Positions 10,023-18,703 of a stretch of DNA of 64,000 bases are shown here, one piece after another. Below the pieces are notes generated by a model that made no database searches, was not told the origin of the DNA, and saw nothing but the letters and a program-made list of their open reading frames with translations. The translations under genes were made by a program, and so were the position numbers. Numbering within the stretch: position 1 is the stretch's first letter; each line of letters opens with the position of its first letter. Source of the stretch: Methylotenera sp. (lineage in GTDB: Bacteria > Pseudomonadota > Gammaproteobacteria > Burkholderiales > Methylophilaceae); assembly GCA_030682715.1 (NCBI GenBank), contig JAUXNQ010000037.1, forward strand, positions 62,001 through 126,000, in the 5' to 3' direction.

Positions 10023-12008
10023 ATGTTCATCAAGATGCCTACCCCGCCTAATTCCACCAACAAAAGATTGTTGGCTTTGGTATTGGCATTTTTATTCAGT
10101 TCAAACACATACGCTGAACCTACTGATACTAGCAACCTAGATTTAACACAAGCCTCACTTGAACAATTGCTAGCACAAGAAATCAGCACAGCATCTAAAA
10201 TTGCACGTCAAATCAGTGATGCACCCTCAGCCGTGAGTATCGTGACGGCAGAAGATATCAAGACTTATGGCTATCGTACACTGGCAGAGATTTTGAGCAG
10301 CATGCGGGGTTTAAACATCACCAATGACCGTGCCTACGATTTTCTTGGGGGTCGTGGCTACAGCAGCCCAGGTGATTACAGTGGTCGCATCATGTTGCTG
10401 ATAGATGGCATACAAATGAATGATAATGTATACAACCAATCTTACCTAGGCAATGACGGTATCGTTGACACAGAGCTTATTGAACGTGTTGAGTATGTTT
10501 CAGGGCCTGGCTCTGTCACCTATGGCAACAATGCTTTTTTCGGCATCATCAATGTCATCACAAAGAATGGTGCTAATTTTGATGGCACAGAGCTCGCACT
10601 ATCATCTGGTAGCTATCACACCCGCAAAGCCAGACTCACCTACGGCAAACGGCTGGAAAATAATATTGATTTATTAATTTCCGCATCAGGACTCAATAGT
10701 GAAGGTCAATCTTTTTACTTTCCAGCATTTAATGACGGTGATCCAGCCCATCAAAATGGGCGGGTTCGCAATCAGGACGCACAACATAACCAGCGACTAT
10801 TTGCAAAAATACAAGGTAGTAACTGGTTACTAAGTACAGGCTATAGTCATCGAAGTAAAGAAGTTCCCACGGCGCCTTATGGCGCTGACTTTAATCGGCA
10901 ATATTTTTATGGTGACACCAGTAAATTTATCTCTGGTCAATATCATACCAACCTTTCAGAACACCTAAAACTCTCATTACAAACGGACTATAGTGATTAT
11001 TTCTATCAAGGCAAAGCATACTATAGCGGCACGGAATGGCTAGAAAACAGCACTGGCAGAAAATGGGGAACTGAAGCAAAGTTTGTCGGCAACTGGTTTA
11101 CACATCACCAGCTAGTATTTGGCATAGCCTACCGAGATGACTACGAGCGAAAAATTAAAACACCTGAAGTTTCATCTGATCGCGAACGTCAAAGCACTAG
11201 CATGTATCTCCAAGATGAGATCACCTTACGCAACAACTTATGGCTCAATTTAGGAGCCCGATATGACTACTTCACTGATGATGGGGATTCAGTATCACCA
11301 CGTGTTGCGCTCATTTATGAACCCGCCCCATCTTACACATTACGTCTATCACACAGCGTAGCTCACCGCACGCCCACTGCTTTTGAGAAGTATTACACCG
11401 ACGGCAGCACGCAATCACCTAACCACAACCTTAAGATAGAAAGGGTTGCAGCCACAGAGCTAGTGATAGAACGTCGCTGGAGTAACCAATCACGTGTGCT
11501 TGCTACGATATATGAGCAATCTACCGACAATATGATTAGCAGCACCCCTTACGATAACATACAGTACTTCAACGCCAAAAATACTCATACTAATGGTATA
11601 GAGTTTGAGCTTGAACACCACGCGCAATACGATGTGCACTTACGCACTAGCTATGCTTATCAGAACTCAAGAGATGCAGAAGGTGAGTGGGCTGCCAACT
11701 CTCCACATCACCTTGCTAAATTCAATTTATCAGCCCCATTGTTTCATCATTTATTTAGGGCGGGCTTAGAAGTACAAGCAGTTTCTCACCGCACCTCAGC
11801 GCTAAACACAAAAGCAAGTGGCTACGCACTCACCAATTTCACCGTTAGCGCTCAACAAATACTACCGAACCTTGATGCGGCGCTCACAGTGCGCAATTTA
11901 TTTGACAAACATTACGAGCATATTGCCCCTGACTACACCACGCCCATTTCTGTGATCGCGCAAGATGGACGAAATCTTTGGCTACAATTAACCTATGGGT
12001 TTAAATAA
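10023..12008 (+). CDS. TonB-dependent outer-membrane receptor of a YfiR/GGDEF operon
   Basis: A 661-aa outer-membrane receptor with a signal peptide (cleavage likely after TYA, about residue 31). The N-terminal segment LEQLLAQEISTASK precedes a plug domain (about 60-170: DAPSAVSIVTAEDIKTYGYRTLAEIL, then the RIMLLIDGIQMNDN segment). A 22-strand barrel fills the rest, ending LWLQLTYGFK with the aromatic terminus used for outer-membrane assembly. The stop overlaps the start of the YfiR-like gene by one base (TAATG), and a GGDEF-EAL gene follows, so the receptor is probably a signalling input rather than a plain transporter. The ligand is unknown. ATG 12 bases downstream (MPTPP) is an alternative start. 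Confidence 0.92.
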   Translation: MFIKMPTPPNSTNKRLLALVLAFLFSSNTYAEPTDTSNLDLTQASLEQLLAQEISTASKIARQISDAPSAVSIVTAEDIKTYGYRTLAEILSSMRGLNITNDRAYDFLGGRGYSSPGDYSGRIMLLIDGIQMNDNVYNQSYLGNDGIVDTELIERVEYVSGPGSVTYGNNAFFGIINVITKNGANFDGTELALSSGSYHTRKARLTYGKRLENNIDLLISASGLNSEGQSFYFPAFNDGDPAHQNGRVRNQDAQHNQRLFAKIQGSNWLLSTGYSHRSKEVPTAPYGADFNRQYFYGDTSKFISGQYHTNLSEHLKLSLQTDYSDYFYQGKAYYSGTEWLENSTGRKWGTEAKFVGNWFTHHQLVFGIAYRDDYERKIKTPEVSSDRERQSTSMYLQDEITLRNNLWLNLGARYDYFTDDGDSVSPRVALIYEPAPSYTLRLSHSVAHRTPTAFEKYYTDGSTQSPNHNLKIERVAATELVIERRWSNQSRVLATIYEQSTDNMISSTPYDNIQYFNAKNTHTNGIEFELEHHAQYDVHLRTSYAYQNSRDAEGEWAANSPHHLAKFNLSAPLFHHLFRAGLEVQAVSHRTSALNTKASGYALTNFTVSAQQILPNLDAALTVRNLFDKHYEHIAPDYTTPISVIAQDGRNLWLQLTYGFK

Positions 12009-12526
12009 TGATGCGCCGACTAGCTTGCTTCATTGTTGCACTTATCGGCTTACCATTTACATCCATTGGCTTTGCTGGGCCTTTACCTGAATACGCGATG
12101 AAAGCAGCATTTGTTTATAATTTCACGCTTTTTACTCAATGGCCAACGCTCCCAAACAACACATTAAGAATATGCACATTAGAGTCAGATACCTTAAAAC
12201 ATGAGCTAGAAAAATTTAAAGATAATCAACCGCATGGTGCGACACTTCTCATCAGCAGAATATCCAATCTTGATAAAATCAAAGAGTGCCAGGCACTTTA
12301 TCTTTCAGAGGAAGATAAAAAACGTCTGCCAGTCATATTGGCACTATTAGAGAATGCGCCAGTACTTACAATTACCGATGTACCTGAGCTAATTGGCAAA
12401 GGCGTGATGATTGGCATCAAAACCGAGAGTAAACGTATCGTATTTGAAGTGGACACTCAGGCAGCAAAAAAATCTAATCTATACTTAAGCTCAAAGTTAC
12501 TGAGCTTAGCGAAGTCAGTCTATTAG
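12008..12526 (+). CDS. YfiR-like periplasmic protein (DUF4154)
   Basis: A 172-aa secreted protein with a signal peptide (about residues 1-24, ending FAG). The mature start LPEYAMKAAFVYNFTLFTQWP is the diagnostic DUF4154/YfiR opening. Later features are the CQALYLSEED cysteine region, TITDVPELIGKGVMIGI, and the end RIVFEVDTQAAKKSNLYLSSKLLSLAK, all typical. In Pseudomonas, YfiR holds the diguanylate cyclase YfiN inactive from the periplasm. Here it lies between a TonB receptor and a membrane GGDEF-EAL protein with 1-base and 15-base spacing, so it very likely passes a signal between them. The two cysteines may form a redox-sensitive disulfide, as in YfiR; that is inference. Confidence 0.9.
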   Translation: MMRRLACFIVALIGLPFTSIGFAGPLPEYAMKAAFVYNFTLFTQWPTLPNNTLRICTLESDTLKHELEKFKDNQPHGATLLISRISNLDKIKECQALYLSEEDKKRLPVILALLENAPVLTITDVPELIGKGVMIGIKTESKRIVFEVDTQAAKKSNLYLSSKLLSLAKSVY

Positions 12527-12541
12527 GTAATTCAATCATTT

Positions 12542-14608
12542 ATGTTACTAAACGACTTAAAAATTGGAAATAAATTACTGCTGATTAACCTGATCGCAGC
12601 ATCTGTATCGATGATGATACTAGTGGTTTGTATCGTAGTTATCGCCTTTCACAGCAACAGAACCAGCCTAGTTCACAACCTTAATGCAGATGCCCACATT
12701 TTAAGTGAAAATTTAACAGCATCACTTGCTTTCAACGACACTAAGTCCGCACAGTCTCTGCTTGAGGCACTACGATGGTCACCCCATATTAAGCAAGTAG
12801 TCATATTGGATAGCCAAGAAAAAACCTTTGCTAAATACCCCTTGGATACTACGCAGAGCTTTAATCAAGAAGATACGCTGTCTAGCTATTTATCAAGCGT
12901 TTCAATACAGCTGCCGATTAAAATTGGCAAGCAGCAAGTTGGACACATTCAAATTAATGCATCACTTAACCATATATACAGTCAATTAAAGCAATTTTTA
13001 GCACTCATGATGTTAGCAATGCTATTAGCAGGGGTACTAGGTGCTTTCATGATTAGACGTTTACAAAGATATTTAACCACACCGATTATTGGCCTGACAA
13101 GATCAATGCGGCTTGTATCCAGCACTGATAATTATGCATTGCGTTTTAAGCTAGAGAGCAAAGATGAACTTGGTGAGTTAGCAACTGGCTTTAATACGAT
13201 GCTAAGTACCATTCAATCGCACCAAGCAGAGTTAGATGCTGAGCTATTACTACGCAATCAGGCTGAAAACCGCCTTCAACAACTTGCCTATTATGATCAA
13301 GTCACAAAACTTCCTAATCGCCATCATTTCAATGAAAAGATGACAAGCGTAGTGGCATCATCTATCCAAAATAACGTGCTTTGTTGCATCATGGTCATAG
13401 ATCTTGATGACTTTAAAATAGTGAACGATACACTAGGGCATCATATTGGTGATGATTTACTGTTTGCTGTTGGCGAACGCCTCTGTCACGACATTCGTAC
13501 AGAGGATATACTCTGCCGCATTGGTGGGGATGAGTTTGCTTTAATTTTAGACAATCTGACCAGCACAGAACAAGCCCAACATGTCGCACAAAAAATTATT
13601 CAACTGATGGCACTGCCTTTCATCCTAGAAGACAGAGAAGTGTTTATTGGTGCCAGCATGGGCATCAGCTTTTGTCCAAATGACGCAACAAGCATCCCTG
13701 TTTTACTACGTAACGCAGATACCGCCATGTATATCGCTAAAAGGCTGGGGAAAAACTATTACCAAATGTACTTACCCGAAATGGAAGCCAAAAATATTCG
13801 GCGCTTTGCACTGGAAAGTGCGCTACACCGCGCATTAGATCACAAAGAACTGTTTCTACATTATCAACCACAGATTAACATCCAAACAAACCAGCTCACT
13901 GGATTTGAAGCATTGGTGCGCTGGAGCAATCCTGAACTAGGATTAATTAGCCCAGTGGACTTCATTCCCCTCGCAGAGGATATCGGCCTTATTATCCCAA
14001 TTGGCGAATTTGTTTTATATCAAGCATGCCTGCAGTCTCAACAGTGGCGAGAACACTATCAAGTTGACACCTCCATCAGCGTCAATTTATCTGGCCGCCA
14101 ATTAATACAAGCTAACATTGTTGAGCGTATCATTGACATCGTTAACTCAACAAAACTACCGCTCCACTTAGTAACAATTGAGTTAACCGAAAGCATCCTG
14201 ATGGATCACACAAAAGAAACACTTGATAAACTTGAAAAACTATCAGCATCAGGCTTCACTATTTCTATTGATGATTTCGGTACTGGCTACTCTTCAATGA
14301 GTTACCTCAAACGCTATCCTATCGATACTTTAAAAATTGACCGCAGCTTTGTTTCCGACCTCCCTGATGACACCAATGACGTTGCCATCACTCAAGCGAT
14401 TATAGCGCTAGGTAAAAATTTAGGAATGAAGCTAGTGGCTGAAGGCGTTGAAACAGAAGCACAACTTGCGTTCTTAAAAATGCATGATTGCGACATTGCA
14501 CAAGGCTATCTGTACAGCCGCCCTCTTCCTGCAATTGAGGCTGAAAATTTCATCATTGCGCTTAGCGATGCTAAGAATCATGCCTCGGCAGAAACAACCA
14601 TCAATTAA
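12542..14608 (+). CDS. Membrane-bound GGDEF-EAL c-di-GMP enzyme (YfiN-like sensor)
   Basis: A 688-aa inner-membrane protein with two helices (about 13-36 and 156-175) enclosing a periplasmic sensor of about 120 residues, then HAMP (about 175-230), GGDEF (about 245-405) and EAL (about 420-670) domains. The GGDEF motif is intact (G328-F332), as is the EAL motif (E456-L458, in GFEALVRWSNP), with IDDFGTGYSSMSYLKR also present. It may therefore both make and break c-di-GMP, unlike Pseudomonas YfiN, which is GGDEF only. The N-terminal half is YfiN-like (HNLNADAHILSENLTASLAFND). It lies 15 bases after the YfiR-like gene and is its probable target. Which activity dominates cannot be told from sequence. 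Confidence 0.94.
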   Translation: MLLNDLKIGNKLLLINLIAASVSMMILVVCIVVIAFHSNRTSLVHNLNADAHILSENLTASLAFNDTKSAQSLLEALRWSPHIKQVVILDSQEKTFAKYPLDTTQSFNQEDTLSSYLSSVSIQLPIKIGKQQVGHIQINASLNHIYSQLKQFLALMMLAMLLAGVLGAFMIRRLQRYLTTPIIGLTRSMRLVSSTDNYALRFKLESKDELGELATGFNTMLSTIQSHQAELDAELLLRNQAENRLQQLAYYDQVTKLPNRHHFNEKMTSVVASSIQNNVLCCIMVIDLDDFKIVNDTLGHHIGDDLLFAVGERLCHDIRTEDILCRIGGDEFALILDNLTSTEQAQHVAQKIIQLMALPFILEDREVFIGASMGISFCPNDATSIPVLLRNADTAMYIAKRLGKNYYQMYLPEMEAKNIRRFALESALHRALDHKELFLHYQPQINIQTNQLTGFEALVRWSNPELGLISPVDFIPLAEDIGLIIPIGEFVLYQACLQSQQWREHYQVDTSISVNLSGRQLIQANIVERIIDIVNSTKLPLHLVTIELTESILMDHTKETLDKLEKLSASGFTISIDDFGTGYSSMSYLKRYPIDTLKIDRSFVSDLPDDTNDVAITQAIIALGKNLGMKLVAEGVETEAQLAFLKMHDCDIAQGYLYSRPLPAIEAENFIIALSDAKNHASAETTIN

Positions 14609-14911
14609 AACACCTCTCGCTCAAATCTTTTCGCTAACAGCACTATGCTTGTGATGAAGACCTTCCATCACAAGCAGTACAAAGTTAAATAGCGCAGTAC
14701 AAAACTAGATAACAAAGTGAAACTAGACAACTCATTCATATAGTAAATACGACGAATCGTCACATTACGCTTATAATTCACCCTTACATCCACGCTTATT
14801 AGCAAAATAAAGCAGAAAATACGCTCAAGTAAGTCATAATCACGACTCAACAAGCAGCAAACTGTATTTATAAAACTGTATATATACAACTACCACCAAG
14901 GCCATACCATT
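14609..14911. other. Intergenic region with a hairpin after the GGDEF-EAL gene
   Basis: This 303-base region contains an 11-bp perfect stem (tgcttgtgatg at 14646-14656, catcacaagca at 14666-14676) with a 9-nt loop, 38 bases past the stop. It has no T run, so it is either a weak or Rho-assisted terminator or just a stable hairpin. The remainder is AT-rich and should hold the promoter of the methyltransferase gene. I see no ORF I would trust. Confidence 0.5.
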
Positions 14912-16054
14912 TTGAACAACACCCCAACCATCAGCTGGCAAGAAGCTAGCAAAACCAAAACCAGTATCTGGCACTCTGAAAATGAAACACCTGCACCTAA
15001 AAAAGTGCAAATTGCAGACGATACGATTAATGCAGATGCAGCTTACAAACTATGTTGCGAAGGTACGGCACTTTTATGGCGAGGCGATTTTCAAAATGCA
15101 AAACAGTTGATGCAGGCAGTCTCTCGCAGAATCGACCGCCCAGGTAAAAAGCCTAAAAAAGCACCTGCCAACATGACAGAAGCTTTTCACTTGCATCGCC
15201 AAGCTCAATCACAAAAAGCTAGAATTCTAGGCATGCTATTACTGGAAGTGAGCGTTGGCTATCACATCAACCTACGCCGCGCGCCAGATATCAAAGCTGC
15301 CTGTGAGCATGCTTACGGTAAGAGCACTCAATCATTTGTTGTGTCGCTGCGTGAAATTTTAGGCCTAATCGGTGCATACGAATGGAGCAAAAATGGCGTT
15401 GAGATCAGCGTCATCAATCATAAAATCCACCCAAGCTACGGAGTATTCTCACCTATCCGAGGTGAATACTTAACACTAGTTGATACAGCCCCTTTGCCTA
15501 ATCCATGCTCGACAGCTTTTGACATTGGCACTGGCACAGGTGTACTAGCAGCAATATTAGCAAACCGTGGCGTCGCAAAAGTAATCGCAACAGACAACGC
15601 GCCACGCGCTTTAGATTGTGCGCAAAAGAACATCAATCAACTTGAAATGAAAAATGCGGTAACAGTACTTAACGCAAACTTATTTCCAGATGATTCTTAT
15701 GGCAAAGCTGACTTAATTGTATGTAATCCACCATGGTTACCAGCAAGACCAAGCTCAGTGTTGGAATCTGCAATCTATGATGAAAACAGCCAAATGCTAA
15801 AAGGCTTCTTAACTGGCCTTAAAGCACATTTAAACGACACTGGTGAAGGCTGGCTAATACTTTCAGACTTTGCTGAACACTTAGGCTTAAGAACACGCGA
15901 CGAATTGCTAGCATGGATAAGCGCAGCAGATTTAAAAGTAATTGATAAAATGGACACCAAAGCATCACACAACAAAACACTAGATGCCAGCGACCCATTA
16001 CATGCCGCAAGAAAAGCAGAAGTGACCTCATTGTGGCGATTAGGTAAACTTTAG
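14912..16054 (+). CDS. Class I SAM-dependent methyltransferase (PrmC/RlmG-like, NPPW motif)
   Basis: A 380-aa protein with an N-terminal region of unknown fold (about 1-180, with a Lys/Pro-rich stretch near 85-100) and a C-terminal Rossmann methyltransferase domain. Motif I is FDIGTGTGVLAAILANRG, followed by VIATDNAPRALDCAQKN, and the catalytic-loop NPPW is at 272-275 (VCNPPWLPARPSS). NPPx motifs belong to enzymes that methylate planar or amide nitrogens in nucleic acids or glutamine side chains, so rRNA or a ribosomal protein is a plausible substrate; that is inference. No nearby ATG exists, and the TTG at 14912 with an AAGG about 10 nt upstream is the best start. It is a single-gene unit. 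Confidence 0.8.
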   Translation: MNNTPTISWQEASKTKTSIWHSENETPAPKKVQIADDTINADAAYKLCCEGTALLWRGDFQNAKQLMQAVSRRIDRPGKKPKKAPANMTEAFHLHRQAQSQKARILGMLLLEVSVGYHINLRRAPDIKAACEHAYGKSTQSFVVSLREILGLIGAYEWSKNGVEISVINHKIHPSYGVFSPIRGEYLTLVDTAPLPNPCSTAFDIGTGTGVLAAILANRGVAKVIATDNAPRALDCAQKNINQLEMKNAVTVLNANLFPDDSYGKADLIVCNPPWLPARPSSVLESAIYDENSQMLKGFLTGLKAHLNDTGEGWLILSDFAEHLGLRTRDELLAWISAADLKVIDKMDTKASHNKTLDASDPLHAARKAEVTSLWRLGKL

Positions 16055-16109
16055 ATTAGTGTTGTGTGAAATACCTTACATTCAGTTTCAGACGGCATCG
16101 ATTCCCCTG

Positions 16110-16222
16110 CTACCGCGCCTGAGGTGCTTTCAAAAGTTAGGGGATTTCAGCGAGGACTGTCTGAGCGAAGCGAGTTCCGCAGCTGCCTAACTTTTGAAAG
16201 TAGCTCAGGGGAAAAGCGGTAG
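16110..16222. repeat. Long imperfect palindrome, probable dispersed intergenic repeat
   Basis: Three nested arm pairs line up: CTACCGC (16110-16116) with GCGGTAG (16216-16222), CCTGAG (16118-16123) with CTCAGG (16204-16209), and a perfect 15-bp pair (16127-16141 with 16186-16200). The inner 44 bases contain GCGA-type motifs (ctgagcgaagcgag). The RNA would form a long hairpin past the methyltransferase stop, so it may act as a terminator or mRNA stabiliser. The design looks like an intergenic repeat family. Confidence 0.7.
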
Positions 16223-16240
16223 GGGGTAGCCTTTTCTTTG

Positions 16241-16274
16241 GTTTCTTTCTTTTGGCTAAGCAAAAGAAAGAAAC
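16241..16274. repeat. Perfect 14-bp hairpin of pyrimidine/purine arms
   Basis: GTTTCTTTCTTTTG at 16241-16254 pairs perfectly with CAAAAGAAAGAAAC at 16261-16274 around the loop GCTAAG. One strand of each arm is nearly all pyrimidine. It directly follows the long palindrome at 16110-16222 and is probably part of the same repeat block. On the minus strand it lies just beyond the end of the decayed HNH gene. Confidence 0.8.
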
Positions 16275-16299
16275 TCGCCAGTCGCGCGAGAGCGACTAT

Positions 16300-16977
16300 C
16301 TAACCCCATGCTACTTCACAAGCAAAGTATTCACCAATAACTATCCTAACAACAATAGCTCTATTGTAAAAAACCGAATATCTATAACGACTTGGCTGAT
16401 CTATATTCCAAACATTAACATTATTCATTTCAAAGCCTTGATAAATGCACGACTGCCAATCTCAGGCCATATGTTATTTTGAGGCAACTCTTCAAAAGAC
16501 CCTAACTCAATTAGAGTCATACTTTGAACAGTTTTAAATATCAACCTACTAGGTCATCTAACATTAACTCACAGTAATCATATGCAACATGGCCTTTTGC
16601 AAGTTTAACAAAATACTTGTAATTCTTTTTTCATCAAAGTGCCAATGAATTTGATTACACCACTAGTTTTACGGCAGTTAATTAGTAGCTCATTAAGAAA
16701 TGGCTTTTCCGTTAGGATTCTTTGAATTTTATTTCGAGTTAATTTCTCTGGGTCACAACTGTCACTGCAAATACACTCAAGTAAACATGCTAAAAATGTT
16801 TCATCAGGCGAAAAACTGTTGTTACATTTATCACATGATGGTACCACCGCTAAATTTATAGGATAAGGTTCATCAAGTAGAACTTTCGATGGCACATGGT
16901 CACGAGTTTTAGGTTTATCTCCACAATAAGCACAGTGCCTAGAATCCTCTTGTCAAAAAAAACTTTTTCGGATCCAC
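16300..16977 (-). pseudogene. Decayed HNH-nuclease-like gene with several frameshifts
   Basis: Reading the minus strand in changing frames recovers one protein. It begins near a GTG at 16977 with VDPKKFF, then shifts at an 8-T run. The middle part (16605-16952) reads SRHCAYCGDKPKTRDHVPSK...VPSCDKCNNSFS, a zinc-binding CxxC...CxxCN HNH-like core. A shift at an A run near 16625 leads to KYFVKLAKGHVAYDYCEL, another to SFEELPQNNIWPEIGSRAF, and a last one to RYRYSVFYNRAIVVRIV...EYFACEVAWG with a stop at 16300. The order matches a family of about 230-260 aa that I recall only as 'HNH endonuclease'. With at least four frame changes the gene is dead, or the sequence is poor here. Confidence 0.75.
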
Positions 16978-17006
16978 TTCCTTAGCAAAGCTATAAATAA
17001 AATTAA

Positions 17007-18131
17007 CTAACCACGCCCACGATTTCTGTCACTTTTCTTCTGCATCTGTGGCGCACTTAAATCACTCGTCTGACGTACACGACGATTAGCAGCAGGCCTT
17101 CTTGATGCTGGTTTTTTCGCGACAGAACTACGTGTTGCATCTGGTTTACCACGATATCCTTTATCCTCACCTTCAGCGGCATCACGAGGTGGCCTGTCTA
17201 ACGCACTGATACGCTGCCTACGTACTTTAGGCGTAAATACCGCGGTTGATTTCAATTTCTCGCGCTGTGTTAATTGTCTTAATGGTGCTTTTGGTAGAGG
17301 TAAATCTGCCCACTCTAACAAACCAACGACTTCTTTTTGCTCTAACTTAAGCATTTTTCCGCGTTTAACGCGTGGTGGCAAGTTCACTGGACCAAAGCGC
17401 ACACGCATTAATCGGCTTACTGGTAATTGGAACGCTTCAAACAGTCTGCGCACCTCACGGTTACGGCCTTCACGCAAAATCACTTGATACCAGTGATTAG
17501 CGCCCTCACCACCTTGTGGGATGATGCTATCAAAGTTAGCTGGACCATCTTCAAGCTCAATACCTTCTTTAAGCTGTGCGATTTGACCTTCTGTCAGCTC
17601 ACCAAAAATACGTACTGCATACTCACGCTCAACCTCATAACGTGGATGCATAAAACGATTAGCCAACTCACCAGAAGTGGTAAATATTAACAAGCCGCTA
17701 GTGTTCATATCTAAACGGCCAATCGCAATCCACTTACCATTTTTCACTTTTGGTAACTTATCAAACACACTAGCACGGCCTTCTGGGTCATCCTGACTAA
17801 CGATTTCACCTTCTGGTTTATGATAAATTAACACTTGCGGCAATTCGGCCTCAAATGGCAAACGTAGTGGTCGGCTATCCAAACGCACGACATCATGCTC
17901 AGTCACACCCACACCTACAGTCGCTATTTGTCCATTAACAGTTACACGTCCGCTAGCGATCAACTCCTCCATATCGCGGCGCGAACCTAAGCCCGCAAGC
18001 GCTAACAACTTATGTAACCGCTGCGTTGGTTCAGCAGGCGCATTAGGGTCAACTGGTAGTGGAGTGAAGTTAGTGGTTGGTCTGCGTGCGGGACGTTGCG
18101 GATCGCGTTGTTGCTTAAAAGGACGTGCCAT
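17007..18131 (-). CDS. rluB: 23S rRNA pseudouridine(2605) synthase
   Basis: RluB isomerises uridine 2605 of 23S rRNA during large-subunit assembly. The 374-aa protein has an N-terminal S4 RNA-binding domain (about 35-95: RLHKLLALAGLGSRRDMEELI) and the RsuA-type catalytic domain with GRLDMNTSGLLIFTTSGELANR, where the Asp of RLD is catalytic, and the HPRYEVEREYAVRIFG and EGRNREVRRLFEAF motifs. A basic, disordered C-terminal tail (about 285-374) rich in Arg/Lys/Pro is usual for RluB in Betaproteobacteria. It normally follows scpA-scpB directly; here a 572-base palindrome-rich gap separates it from scpB. Confidence 0.95.
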   Translation of the reverse strand: MARPFKQQRDPQRPARRPTTNFTPLPVDPNAPAEPTQRLHKLLALAGLGSRRDMEELIASGRVTVNGQIATVGVGVTEHDVVRLDSRPLRLPFEAELPQVLIYHKPEGEIVSQDDPEGRASVFDKLPKVKNGKWIAIGRLDMNTSGLLIFTTSGELANRFMHPRYEVEREYAVRIFGELTEGQIAQLKEGIELEDGPANFDSIIPQGGEGANHWYQVILREGRNREVRRLFEAFQLPVSRLMRVRFGPVNLPPRVKRGKMLKLEQKEVVGLLEWADLPLPKAPLRQLTQREKLKSTAVFTPKVRRQRISALDRPPRDAAEGEDKGYRGKPDATRSSVAKKPASRRPAANRRVRQTSDLSAPQMQKKSDRNRGRG

Positions 18132-18703
18132 GATAATTCGCTAATTTGATTGAATGTTGCAATTTTACCGCAGATAAAGTGAATCGCAGTAGATAAAATG
18201 GATTTATCACGACTACGGCTTATTAAGTTGGTACTTATGTTTAGCATCACTCATAACAACAGGAGAAAATCACAAATTTCAGTGACGATTAAAGCGCCTC
18301 TTACTTTAACGCTATAGTTACTCCATTAAATAATCCTACTACTTAGTCGTTCCATGCTTTCGTGTGTGAATAACCAGCTGTGCCGTATGAATAATGCGAT
18401 TTCGCGCTTCCACTTAGGGCTTTAGCCCTTTAGTGGAACGGTGATGCCAAACACTGGTACAGCGCATATATTCTACGGGCAAGCCAAATGCTGGCTCAGC
18501 TGGTATATTCCACGGTGAAGCAACCTTTCACACTTTGCTTGCCAGTTTACTGGCATAGAAAATTGGGGAAGCCAAGCACTGGCTCACGGTCTGACACGGA
18601 ACCCAGTAACTCAAAGACTCTAGATACCGACTTTTCGTCGGTATGACGATTTTGTGCGATGGGGCGCAACATCGGACTCTTTGGTGAAACAGCTATATAT
18701 AAG
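18132..18703. repeat. Intergenic block with a cluster of small palindromes
   Basis: No gene is apparent. Several short hairpins recur: 18410-18436 (CCACT..AGGGC / GCCCT..AGTGG), 18446-18458 (GCCA..TGGT), 18482-18496 (AGCCA/TGGCT), 18540-18555 (TGCCAG/CTGGCA), 18570-18584 (AGCCA/TGGCT) and 18624-18644 (ATACCGAC/GTCGGTAT). Four share the core GCCA-N4/5-TGG, so they look like a degenerate repeated unit of about 30-50 bp. The block separates scpB from rluB and resembles REP-type intergenic repeats. The rluB promoter, if separate, lies at its left end. Confidence 0.6.

Noticed and set aside
14668-14889. 73-codon minus-strand frame in the gap before the methyltransferase
   Set aside because: AT-rich, Leu/Phe/Tyr-rich chance frame with no ribosome-binding site and no family likeness.
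16110-18644. Palindrome clusters considered as a CRISPR array or tRNA genes
   Set aside because: Repeat units are not of uniform length or spacing, there are no unique equal-length spacers and no cas genes, and no cloverleaf with a CCA-type end could be drawn.
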